DNA of 29,995 nt from an uncultured Eubacteriales bacterium. GTDB lineage: Bacteria; Bacillota; Clostridia; Oscillospirales; Oscillospiraceae. The notes beneath the pieces are model-generated. The model saw only the letters and a program-made list of their open reading frames with translations, made no database searches and was not told where the DNA came from. The stretch is taken from NCBI GenBank assembly GCA_900543085.1, contig UQQF01000023.1:1-29995 (forward strand), read 5' to 3'. The position numbers were made by a program, and so were the translations under genes. Of the stretch, positions 20,849-29,995 are shown one piece after another. The number at the start of each line of letters is the position of its first letter. Position 1 is the stretch's first letter.

Positions 20849-21317
20849 TTTCGTACACGCAGAATTCGCAGCGGATTCCGTTGGAAGTGAGGGGCTCGCT
20901 GGAGGTGAGCTTCCACTCGGGAAGGGAGTCCAGATTGGGGAAATATGCGTCAGAGTGGGGGACGGCGTCTATTTTTGTGACGTATATCTTATCGAGGTGG
21001 GAAAAGAGCGCCATATACACCGTGGCTCCGCCGACGACAAACACCCGCTCGTCGCCCTTGCAGGCCTCTATGGCCTCCTCGGGGGTGTGCACCACCTCGG
21101 CGCCGGGCACCTCTGCCTCCTGACGGGTCATGACGATGTTTCTCCGCCCGGACAGCGGCTTACTGTCGGGGAAATCCATCAGAGTCTTGCTGCCGACGAT
21201 TATCGTGGCGCCTTTTGTAACCTCGGCAAAGCGCCGCCTGTCTTCGGGGACGACGATGGGCTGCGTGCCCTCGCTGCCTATGCCCCAGTCGGTATAAACC
21301 GCAACGATTGCTTCCAT
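20841..21317 (-). CDS. folA: Dihydrofolate reductase
   Basis: The 158-residue enzyme reduces dihydrofolate to tetrahydrofolate with NADPH, renewing the folate consumed by the upstream thymidylate synthase. Family signatures are GIGSEG near 12-17, the catalytic acid D26 in PEDRRRF (equivalent to E. coli D27), the VGSKTLMDFP segment for NADPH binding, GRRNIVMTRQ, and VVGGATVYMAL near 94-104. The normally conserved Trp-22 (PWxxPxD) is replaced by Ile-21 (PIVVPED), which also alters the inhibitor-binding edge of the pocket; I believe related Clostridia share this type. The ATG at 21317 has AAGGAAGGA upstream. It lies 36 bases after thyA and is cotranscribed with it. Confidence 0.93.
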   Translation of the reverse strand: MEAIVAVYTDWGIGSEGTQPIVVPEDRRRFAEVTKGATIIVGSKTLMDFPDSKPLSGRRNIVMTRQEAEVPGAEVVHTPEEAIEACKGDERVFVVGGATVYMALFSHLDKIYVTKIDAVPHSDAYFPNLDSLPEWKLTSSEPLTSNGIRCEFCVYEKE

Positions 21318-21353
21318 CTAATCCTTCCTTATCTTCTTTATATCTGATCCGCC

Positions 21354-22184
21354 TCAGAGGGCGACGGGTATTTTTTCGTCCAAATCCGTGTATCGGTAGC
21401 CGGGGAGCGTGAAGCTGTCACGCGTGAAGGCGTAGAAGTCGTGAATATCGGGGTCTATTTGCAGCTGCGGCGCTGCGTACTGCGGGTTTTTGAGTATCTT
21501 CTCGACGATCGGCACGTGGCGGTCGTATATGTGCGCGTCGGCTATGACGTGCACCAGCTCGCCCGCCTTGAGCCCGCTGGACTGTGCGAACATGTGCACA
21601 AGCACGGCGTACTGGCAGACGTTCCAGTTGTTGGCCGTGAGCATGTCCTGGCTGCGCTGGTTGAGTATGGCGTTGAGCGTGTTGCCCGTGACGTTGAAGG
21701 TCATCGAGTACGCGCAGGGGTAGAGCGCCATCTCGTGCAGATCCTCAAAGTTGTAGAGGCTGGTGAGTATGCGGCGGGAGGCGCGGTTGTGCTTGAGGTC
21801 GTACAGCACGCGGTCGACCTGGTCGAATTCGCCCTCGGGATACTTGTGCTTCACGCCGAGCTGATAGCCGTAGGCCTTGCCGATGGAGCCGTTCTCGTCC
21901 GCCCAGGCGTCCCAGACGCGGCTGCGCAGCTCGTGGACGTTGTTGGACTTCTGCTGCCAGATCCACAGCAGCTCGTCCACCGCGCTTTTCCAGAAGGTGC
22001 GGCGTATGGTGAGTATGGGGAACTCCTCGGAGAGATCGTAACGGTTGACTATGCCAAAGCGCTTGACCGTGTGGGCGCTCTCGCCGTCCTCCCAGCGCGG
22101 GCGGACGTCCAGCTCCGTGTCCCAGAAGCCGTTGTCGAGGATATCACGGCAGTTTTGTATGAACAGCTCGTCCGCGCGGCTCAT
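21354..22184 (-). CDS. thyA: Thymidylate synthase
   Basis: The 276-residue enzyme converts dUMP to dTMP using methylene-tetrahydrofolate, releasing dihydrofolate for the DHFR encoded next. The catalytic cysteine is C157 (LYPCAYS); the phosphate-binding arginines are in NRASRR (133-138); QRSQDM (176-181) and the later HIYDRHVP match the ThyA dUMP and folate pocket. LTIRRTFWKSAVDELLWIWQ is also characteristic. The ATG at 22184 has GGAGG 7 bases upstream; an in-frame ATG at 22205 lies before that ribosome site and is rejected. It is first in a two-gene operon. Presence of ThyA suggests the flavin-dependent ThyX is not needed here. Confidence 0.95.
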   Translation of the reverse strand: MSRADELFIQNCRDILDNGFWDTELDVRPRWEDGESAHTVKRFGIVNRYDLSEEFPILTIRRTFWKSAVDELLWIWQQKSNNVHELRSRVWDAWADENGSIGKAYGYQLGVKHKYPEGEFDQVDRVLYDLKHNRASRRILTSLYNFEDLHEMALYPCAYSMTFNVTGNTLNAILNQRSQDMLTANNWNVCQYAVLVHMFAQSSGLKAGELVHVIADAHIYDRHVPIVEKILKNPQYAAPQLQIDPDIHDFYAFTRDSFTLPGYRYTDLDEKIPVAL

Positions 22185-22202
22185 GGCTTTACCTCCGTTT
22201 GT

Positions 22203-22211
22203 CATATCTTA
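22203..22211 (+). promoter_or_regulatory. Possible sporulation sigma (K/E-type) -10 element before dpaA
   Basis: The plus strand carries CATATCTTA, matching the sigma-K -10 pattern CATAnnnTA. No convincing -35 is seen at the usual spacing, and no sigma-A promoter precedes dpaA. In Bacillus the same operon is sigma-K dependent. Confidence 0.3.
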
Positions 22212-22215
22212 TACA

Positions 22216-22245
22216 ATTATAACATTTTAGCCTTGTAACCTGCAA
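22216..22245 (-). promoter_or_regulatory. Predicted promoter of thyA-folA
   Basis: A perfect TATAAT (22216-22221, minus strand) lies 18 bases from TTGCAG (22240-22245). The start would be about 25 bases before the thyA ATG. Confidence 0.55.
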
Positions 22246-22289
22246 GCGGCATTGCGAATAGAATGAGGCGAGAAAGGGGCGTGTAGTTT

Positions 22290-23135
22290 ATGGTATTTGC
22301 CTTATGCGGCGGAGACGAGCGCATAGTGAGGCTCGCCGGTATGCTGCTGGCCGACGGCCACGGTGTAAAAGTCTGGGCGCTGGAGGGCGCGCAGCTCCCC
22401 GACGGAGCCAGAGCCTGCGACTCGGCGGCGGAGTGCGTGCTGGACGCGGACTGCGTCGTGCTGCCCATGCCCGCGAGCGTGCGGCGCGGGCTGATGAACG
22501 CGCCGCTGAGCAAGAAGACGCACTGCATGGGCGAGATCTTCGCGGCGGTCGCGCCCGGCACGCCGGTCTGCGCCGGGGGCGTGGGAGCCGATGTGCGCGC
22601 GATGGCAGGGGACGCGCGGCTGCGCGACTACGCCGCGCTGGAGAGCTACAGGGCGGCAAACTCCCTGGCCACGGCCGAGGGCGCCATAGGCGTGCTGCTC
22701 GGCGAGACGCCGGGCGTGCTCTGCGGCAGGCGCTGCCTGATAATAGGCGCCGGGCGCATAACCCGCGCGCTGGCTCCCAGGCTCGCGGCGCTGGGGCTGC
22801 GCGTGACGGTCGCGTCGCGCTCGCCGGACTCGTGCGCGTGGGCGCTGGCTCAGGGGCTGGAGGCGCAGGACGCCGCCAAGATCTGCTGTGAGGGCATGGA
22901 CATAGTCGTAAACACCGCCCCCGCGCTCGTGCTGACGGCCTCGCGGCTGACGGAGCTGCCGGAGGGGGCGCTGGTGCTGGATCTGGCCAGCGCGCCCGGG
23001 GGCACGGACTTCGACGCTGCGAGGGCGTTCGGCATACGTGCCCTGACCGCGCCGGGACTGCCGGGCAAGTGGTCGCCCGACGCGGCGGCCGCGGCGGTTC
23101 GGGACGCAATCTATCGCAGCATGGAGGATGAATAG
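22290..23135 (+). CDS. dpaA: Dipicolinate synthase subunit A
   Basis: The 281-residue protein (SpoVFA) is the dehydrogenase-like subunit that, with DpaB, turns the dihydrodipicolinate-pathway intermediate into dipicolinic acid in the mother cell during sporulation. The N-terminal part contains VLPMPAS (57-63), the GEIFAAV segment and NSLATAEGAIG (124-134). The C-terminal part is a Rossmann fold with LIIGAGRITRALAPRLAALG (150-169) for NAD(P) binding, and ends with APGLPGKWSPDAAA, a common DpaA feature. Length is close to the Bacillus protein (about 297). The ATG at 22290 has AAAGGGG about 11 bases upstream. dpaB begins two bases after its stop, so both are one operon. It indicates an endospore former. 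Confidence 0.93.
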   Translation: MVFALCGGDERIVRLAGMLLADGHGVKVWALEGAQLPDGARACDSAAECVLDADCVVLPMPASVRRGLMNAPLSKKTHCMGEIFAAVAPGTPVCAGGVGADVRAMAGDARLRDYAALESYRAANSLATAEGAIGVLLGETPGVLCGRRCLIIGAGRITRALAPRLAALGLRVTVASRSPDSCAWALAQGLEAQDAAKICCEGMDIVVNTAPALVLTASRLTELPEGALVLDLASAPGGTDFDAARAFGIRALTAPGLPGKWSPDAAAAAVRDAIYRSMEDE

Positions 23136-23137
23136 CT

Positions 23138-23707
23138 TTGAAGAACGTAAAGCTGGGGCTGGCGCTCTGCGGCTCCTACTGCACATACGAGCGGGTGCTG
23201 GCCGAGGCCGCGGCGCTCGCGGAGGAATACGAGGTCACCGCGCTGATGAGCGAGACTGCGGCGGAGACCGACAGCCGCTTCGGCACGGCGGAGGGCTTTC
23301 TGGAGCGGCTTGAGGAGATGACCGGCAAGGCGGTCATACGCACGATAACCGGCGCGGAGCGCGTGGGGCCGGAGCGGCTCTTTGACGTGCTTGTGATAGC
23401 CCCGTGCACGGGCAACACGCTGGCGAAGCTCGCCCACGGCATCACCGATACGGCGGTGACCATGGCCGCCAAGAGCCACCTGCGCAACGGGAGACCCGTG
23501 GTGATAGCGCTCTCGACCAACGACGCGCTCAGCGGTTCGGCGCCGGCCATCGCGGAGCTGCTCAACCGCAAGAACTACTACTTCGTGCCCTTCGGCCAGG
23601 ACGATGCACAGGGCAAGCCCACAAGCCTGCAGGCCGACTTTTCACGTATAGGCGACACGGTCGACGCCGCGCTGGAGGGACGGCAGCTTCAGCCCATACT
23701 GAGGTGA
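23138..23707 (+). CDS. dpaB: Dipicolinate synthase subunit B
   Basis: The 189-residue flavoprotein-like subunit (SpoVFB) partners DpaA in making dipicolinate. Signatures are LALCGSYCTYE (8-18) for the flavin-like nucleotide site, IAPCTGNTLAKLAHGITDT (87-105), HLRNGRPVVIALSTNDAL, and NRKNYYFVPFGQDDAQGKP near the end, all highly characteristic. The start is TTG at 23138; GGAGG (inside the last dpaA codons) is 9 bases upstream and no in-frame ATG lies at this end. Length is normal. Only a hairpin shared with the convergent ATPase gene follows, so the dpa operon has just these two genes. Confidence 0.94.
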   Translation: MKNVKLGLALCGSYCTYERVLAEAAALAEEYEVTALMSETAAETDSRFGTAEGFLERLEEMTGKAVIRTITGAERVGPERLFDVLVIAPCTGNTLAKLAHGITDTAVTMAAKSHLRNGRPVVIALSTNDALSGSAPAIAELLNRKNYYFVPFGQDDAQGKPTSLQADFSRIGDTVDAALEGRQLQPILR

Positions 23708-23725
23708 GGCGAAGCCGCGGGAACG

Positions 23726-23757
23726 AAAAAATCGCCCCGGACGGGAGTCCGGGGCGA
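23726..23757 (-). terminator. Terminator between dpaB and the P-type ATPase gene
   Basis: A perfect 11-bp stem (23732-23742 with 23747-23757, 4-base loop) is followed on the minus strand by TTTTTTCG, a strong terminator for the ATPase gene. On the plus strand the tail (CTGCTGCTTTT) is weaker but may serve dpaB. Confidence 0.88.
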
Positions 23758-23781
23758 CTGCTGCTTTTAACGGCCGTCTGT

Positions 23782-26421
<2,640 letters not shown>

Positions 26422-26451
26422 TTGCTGATACCACCCTTTCAAATTCGTAGC

Positions 26452-26494
26452 AAAAAAGACCCATGGATATGGTCTTTCGCCAAATCCATGAGTC
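26452..26494 (-). terminator. Expression-platform terminator of the Mn2+ riboswitch
   Basis: A roughly 15-bp stem with one mismatch (26458-26472 with 26480-26494) is followed on the minus strand by TTTTTT. Its 5' arm includes CTCATG, which is also the 3' strand of aptamer P1, so aptamer and terminator exclude each other: an ON switch with Mn2+. Confidence 0.88.
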
Positions 26495-26575
26495 TCGCCA
26501 TTTAATGCAAGCCAGGCGCCGCGCGGCGCCAAGGTGTTGACTTGCCTCCGTTTTTTGGAAGACTACTCCCTCATG
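26487..26575 (-). ncRNA. yybP-ykoY manganese riboswitch aptamer
   Basis: P1 pairs CATGAG (26575-26570) with CTCATG (26492-26487). Next to it are the two conserved internal-loop strands of the family: GGGAGTAG on the 5' side and GGCGAGAC on the 3' side, with GTCAACACC between. Two inner hairpins are visible, TTCC/GGAG around A-rich loop sequence and a GGCGCC-rich arm. It precedes a cation ATPase gene, its common partner. Binding Mn2+ should stabilise P1 and release the downstream terminator. Confidence 0.87.
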
Positions 26576-26583
26576 TAGCACAT

Positions 26584-26612
26584 ATCCTATCATCGTTAAC
26601 GGCCGATGTCAA
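26584..26612 (-). promoter_or_regulatory. Sigma-A promoter of the Mn2+ riboswitch-ATPase transcript
   Basis: A perfect TTGACA (26607-26612, minus strand) lies 17 bases from TAGGAT (26584-26589). The start near 26577 falls at the foot of aptamer P1. Confidence 0.82.
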
Positions 26613-26654
26613 GGCTTTTCGCCCTTTGGAAACGCCCGAATGCCACACTTGCTG

Positions 26655-29600
26655 CTATTTGACCAGCTTGACATTTTCCTCGCCGAACAGCTCTTTCAGT
26701 TCTGCTATCAGGCTGGGGTGAGCCACGCAGTCGGCGGCCAGACGGCGGCCGGTGTCGGCGAAGTAGACGATAAGCCGGTCCTCTCCCGGGAACATCTCCT
26801 GCAGCAGCTCTATCCTGCGCATTGCGCGCTTGTCGTTGCCCGCCAGCCGCACCCAGAGCTTGGAGGGGCGGGACGGCTCCGGCGGAGCGGCTTCGGCCGC
26901 GCCCATGGGCTCGATCCCGTCCACGACCAGCTGCGGCTCCTTCTCGTCGCGCACGCTTATGCGGCCGCGGACCACGATCGCCGCGCCGTTTTCCACGAAC
27001 TTCCCGCCGGCGTCCCAGGCCTTCTGGAAGGCCAGCAGTTCCATGCTGCCCGTGTCGTCCTCGAGCTGGATGTAGGCCATCAGCGAGCCGTTTTTCGTGG
27101 TGCGCGTGCGCTTGCTGTCGACTATCCCGGCGACGGTGACGTACTGCCCGTCGGCAAAGCCGCCGGACTCCTCGGGGGACTCAAAGCTCGAGAGTATCGC
27201 GCCTATGTGCGCCGCGCCTATGCGCCAGACCGCCTCGCGGTACTCGTCCATGGGGTGACCCGTGAGGTAAAGGCCGGTCATGCTGCGCTCCATGGCCATC
27301 AGCTCGGCACGGGAGTACTCGTCCACCTGGGGGACGGGCACCTCGGCCATCGTGCCGCCGTCTTCGCCGCCAAAGAGATCCAGCTGCCCGGCTACGTTCT
27401 TGCGCCCGTCGTCGGCTATGCTGTCCAGAACCTGGTCGAGCATTTGGACCATTGCGCGGCGCTTGGCGCCGAGGCTGTCGAAGGCGCCGGCCTGGATGAG
27501 ACTCTCTACGGCACGGCGGTTGAGCTCCTTGCCGGACATGCGCCGGCAGAAGTCCTCCAGGGACTTGAACGCTCCGCCGCTCTCACGCTCGGCCATCAGC
27601 AGGTTTATGAACTTCTCGCCTATGTTCTTGATGGCCACAAGCCCGAAGCGGATGTCGCTGCCGACCACGGTGAACCAGGCGCCGGACTCGTTCACGTCCG
27701 GCGGGAGCAGCCGTATGTGCATCTCGCGGCACTCGGCGATGTACTCGGCGACCTTGGTCGAGGAGTCCAGCACGCTGGTCAGCAGCGCGGCCATGTACTC
27801 GCGCGGGTAGTGCCGCTTCATGTACGCCGTGCGGTAGGCCACTATGGCGTAGGCCACGGCGTGCGCCTTGTTGAAGGCGTAGCTGGCGAAGTCGAGGATC
27901 TCGTCGTATATATCGTTGGCCGTGGCCTCGGGGATGCCGTTGGCCACGCAGCCGGGGATGTTCCGCTCGGCGTCGCCGTGGATGAAGGCCTGACGCTCGG
28001 CGTCTATGACGGCGTGCTTTTTCTTGCTCATCGCGCGGCGGATGTTGTCCGCCTGACCCAGGGAGAAGCCCGCCAGGCGTCGGAATATCTCTATGACCTG
28101 TTCCTGATACACTATGCAGCCGTAGGTGACGGAGAGTATCGGCTCCAGCGAGGGGTGCTTGTAGCGTATCTTCTCCGGGTGTTTGCTGTTGTCCAGGAAG
28201 CGGGGAATGGAGTCCATGGGTCCGGGACGGTAGAGCGCTATGACGGCTGTGATGTCCTCTATGCTCTTGGGCCCGAGCCGGGTGCAGACGCTGGTCATGC
28301 CCGCGCTCTCAAGCTGGAAGACGCCCTCGGTCTTGCCGGCGGCGAGCATGGCGAAGGTCTCCGCGTCGTCGTCCGGCAGGGAGTTCACGTCGAAGCCGGG
28401 CGTGTTCCGGCGCACCAGCTCGGCCGCGTCCTCCAGCACGGTGAGGTTGCGCAGGCCGAGGAAGTCCATCTTCAGCAGGCCAAGCTCCTCGAGCGTGACC
28501 ATGGTGTACTGCGTGACCACGCTCTCGTCGTTTTTGGCGAGCGGGACGTACTCGTACACCGGCCGCTCGGTTATCACGACGCCGGCGGCGTGCGTGCTGG
28601 CGTGGCGGGGCATGCCCTCGATGGCGCGGGCGGTGTCGATGAGCGCGTGTATGCGCTCGTCCGAGGCGTACATGTCGCGCAGCTGCTTGGACAGTTGCAA
28701 GGCCTCGCCGAGCGTCATGCCGGGCGCGGTGGGCACCTGCTTGGCCACGGCGTCGCAGTCGGCGTAGCTGAGGTCGAGCGCCCTGCCCGTGTCGCGCACC
28801 GCCTGGCGCGCGGCCATGGTGCCGAAGGTGACTATCTGCGCGACGTGGTCGTGGCCGTACTTGCGGTTGACGTAGTCTATGACCTCGCCGCGGCGGCGCA
28901 CGCAGAAGTCTATGTCTATGTCGGGCATGCTCACGCGCTCCGGATTCAGGAAGCGCTCGAAGTAGAGGCTGTATTTGATGGGGTCGACGTCGGTGATGTT
29001 CAGGCAGTAGCTGACCACACTGCCCGCCGCGCTGCCGCGGCCGGGGCCGACGGGGATGCCGCGGGACTTGGCGTAGCCGATGAAGTCCGAGACGATGAGG
29101 AAGTAGTCGACAAAGCCCATGCGCTTTATCATGTCCAGCTCGTACTCCATCTGCGCCCTGGCGTCCTCGCGCGCGGCGCCGTAGCGGCGCTCAAAGCCCT
29201 CGGCGCAGAGCTTTTTGAGGTATTCAAAGCTGTCGCTCTCGCCCTCCGGCAGCTGGAAGCGGGGCAGGTGGTAGTGCCCGAACTCAAAGTCGAAGCTGCA
29301 CTTGGCGGCGATCTCCGCCGTGTTGTCCGCGGCGTCGGGGCGGTCGGGAAATAGCGCGCGCATCTCCTCCTCGCTCTTGAGGTAGAACTCCTGCGTCTCA
29401 AAGCGCATACGCTCGGCGTCGTTCACGGTCTTGCCGGTCTGGATGCACATCAGCACGTCCTGGTAGTAGGCGTCGGACTTGTTTATATAGTGCGCGTCGT
29501 TCGTCAGCGCGAGGGGGATGCCCGTCTCGTCGTGGATGCGCAGGATGCCCCTGGCGGCCGCGTCCTCCTCGGGGATGCCGTGGCGCTGGATCTCGAGGTA

Positions 29601-29995
29601 GAAGTCGTCGCCGAAGACCTCGCGCAGCTCCAGCGCCCGCTCCCTGGCCTTTTCGTACTGGCCGTCGACTATCTTGCGCGGGATGTCGCCGGCGAGGCAG
29701 CCGGAGAGGCAGACCAGCCCCTCGGCGTGCTCGCGCAGCAGCGCCCAGTCGATGCGCGGCTTGACGTAGAAGCCCTCGGTGAAGCCCATGGACACGAGAT
29801 AGCTGAGGTTGCGGTAGCCCGTCTCGTTCTTGCACAGCAGGATGAGGTGGGTGTAGCGGTTGTCGATGCCGTACTCGCGGTCGGTCAGCGAGCGGGGCGC
29901 GACATAGACCTCGCAGCCGGTTATGGGCTTGATGCCGGCCTTGCGGCAGGCGCGGTAGAAGTTGACTGCGCCGTACATGACGCCGTGGTCGGTGA
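26655..29995 (-). CDS. dnaE: DNA polymerase III alpha subunit (DnaE), 5' end outside window
   Basis: At least 1113 residues of a C-family replicative polymerase are present. The frame enters the window edge inside the N-terminal PHP domain (TDHGVMYGAVNFYRACRKAG, GIKPITGCEVYVAP), so roughly the first 40 residues are missing. The polymerase core has GPGRGSAAGSVVSYCL and the catalytic aspartates in MPDIDIDF, then HAAGVVIT, GVFQLESAGM and RPGPMDSIPRFL. Fingers, a helix-hairpin-helix region and a C-terminal OB-fold (VTVAGIVDSKRTRTTKNG, LEDDTGSMELLAF) follow. This is the DnaE layout; PolC would carry an internal exonuclease domain, which is absent. In Firmicutes DnaE works beside PolC. I see no convincing terminator between its stop and the ATPase promoter, so some read-through into that riboswitch leader is possible. 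Confidence 0.95.
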   Translation of the reverse strand, partial: TDHGVMYGAVNFYRACRKAGIKPITGCEVYVAPRSLTDREYGIDNRYTHLILLCKNETGYRNLSYLVSMGFTEGFYVKPRIDWALLREHAEGLVCLSGCLAGDIPRKIVDGQYEKARERALELREVFGDDFYLEIQRHGIPEEDAAARGILRIHDETGIPLALTNDAHYINKSDAYYQDVLMCIQTGKTVNDAERMRFETQEFYLKSEEEMRALFPDRPDAADNTAEIAAKCSFDFEFGHYHLPRFQLPEGESDSFEYLKKLCAEGFERRYGAAREDARAQMEYELDMIKRMGFVDYFLIVSDFIGYAKSRGIPVGPGRGSAAGSVVSYCLNITDVDPIKYSLYFERFLNPERVSMPDIDIDFCVRRRGEVIDYVNRKYGHDHVAQIVTFGTMAARQAVRDTGRALDLSYADCDAVAKQVPTAPGMTLGEALQLSKQLRDMYASDERIHALIDTARAIEGMPRHASTHAAGVVITERPVYEYVPLAKNDESVVTQYTMVTLEELGLLKMDFLGLRNLTVLEDAAELVRRNTPGFDVNSLPDDDAETFAMLAAGKTEGVFQLESAGMTSVCTRLGPKSIEDITAVIALYRPGPMDSIPRFLDNSKHPEKIRYKHPSLEPILSVTYGCIVYQEQVIEIFRRLAGFSLGQADNIRRAMSKKKHAVIDAERQAFIHGDAERNIPGCVANGIPEATANDIYDEILDFASYAFNKAHAVAYAIVAYRTAYMKRHYPREYMAALLTSVLDSSTKVAEYIAECREMHIRLLPPDVNESGAWFTVVGSDIRFGLVAIKNIGEKFINLLMAERESGGAFKSLEDFCRRMSGKELNRRAVESLIQAGAFDSLGAKRRAMVQMLDQVLDSIADDGRKNVAGQLDLFGGEDGGTMAEVPVPQVDEYSRAELMAMERSMTGLYLTGHPMDEYREAVWRIGAAHIGAILSSFESPEESGGFADGQYVTVAGIVDSKRTRTTKNGSLMAYIQLEDDTGSMELLAFQKAWDAGGKFVENGAAIVVRGRISVRDEKEPQLVVDGIEPMGAAEAAPPEPSRPSKLWVRLAGNDKRAMRRIELLQEMFPGEDRLIVYFADTGRRLAADCVAHPSLIAELKELFGEENVKLVK

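Noticed and set aside
26422..26532. N-terminal extension of the P-type ATPase to an ATG at 26532
   Set aside because: The extra 37 codons are the manganese riboswitch and its terminator; the translation resembles no ATPase and no ribosome site precedes that ATG.
26640..29354. Long open frame on the plus strand across dnaE (904 codons)
   Set aside because: It is antisense to a full set of DnaE motifs, without start signals or known domains.

Overview
The window looks like chromosome from a GC-rich, endospore-forming Clostridia (Oscillospirales-like) bacterium. Dipicolinate synthase genes dpaA-dpaB point to sporulation. The class II CBS-type pyrophosphatase, the ThyA/DHFR pair and the P2-type ATPase behind a yybP-ykoY riboswitch all look Firmicutes-like. 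An odd genome trait is frequent AUA isoleucine codons despite the high GC. The taxonomic call is inference; no rRNA lies in the window.

Layout. 1-6323 (minus): an oligopeptide ABC importer read oppA-oppB-oppC-oppD, with oppD cut by the window start. OppB carries a very large extracytoplasmic domain and OppD a large coiled-coil-rich insert inside its ATPase domain. 6718-9591 (minus): a PreP-like M16C zinc peptidase. 9720-14234 (minus): a tightly overlapping operon of ECF sigma factor, six-helix membrane protein, ABC ATPase and two paralogous ABC permeases. 14471-16413: a type II restriction-modification pair, convergent, with stop codons overlapping by 13 bp and outward-facing terminator-like hairpins. 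16537-17658 (minus): a HAD-NUDIX fusion preceded by a TPP riboswitch and intrinsic terminator. 17917-19533 (minus): CBS/DRTGG pyrophosphatase. 19871-20734 (plus): DegV protein. 20841-22184 (minus): thyA-dfrA. 22290-23707 (plus): dpaA-dpaB. 23782-26421 (minus): Ca2+/Mn2+-type P-ATPase behind a manganese riboswitch. 26655-end (minus): dnaE, lacking its first codons.

How genes work together. Opp imports peptides, and the neighbouring M16C enzyme could degrade peptides. ThyA makes dihydrofolate that DHFR recycles. DpaA and DpaB together make the spore-core chelator. The Mn2+-sensing leader should switch on the cation pump when Mn2+ is high. The ECF-ABC operon has the layout of an envelope-stress or drug-response module.

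The most interesting candidates are the TPP-riboswitch-controlled HAD-NUDIX fusion, whose role in thiamine metabolism I cannot match to a characterised enzyme, the R-M pair whose two transcripts could each run antisense across the other gene, and the sigma/membrane-protein/ABC operon. I see no prophage, insertion sequence, CRISPR array, tRNA or rRNA.
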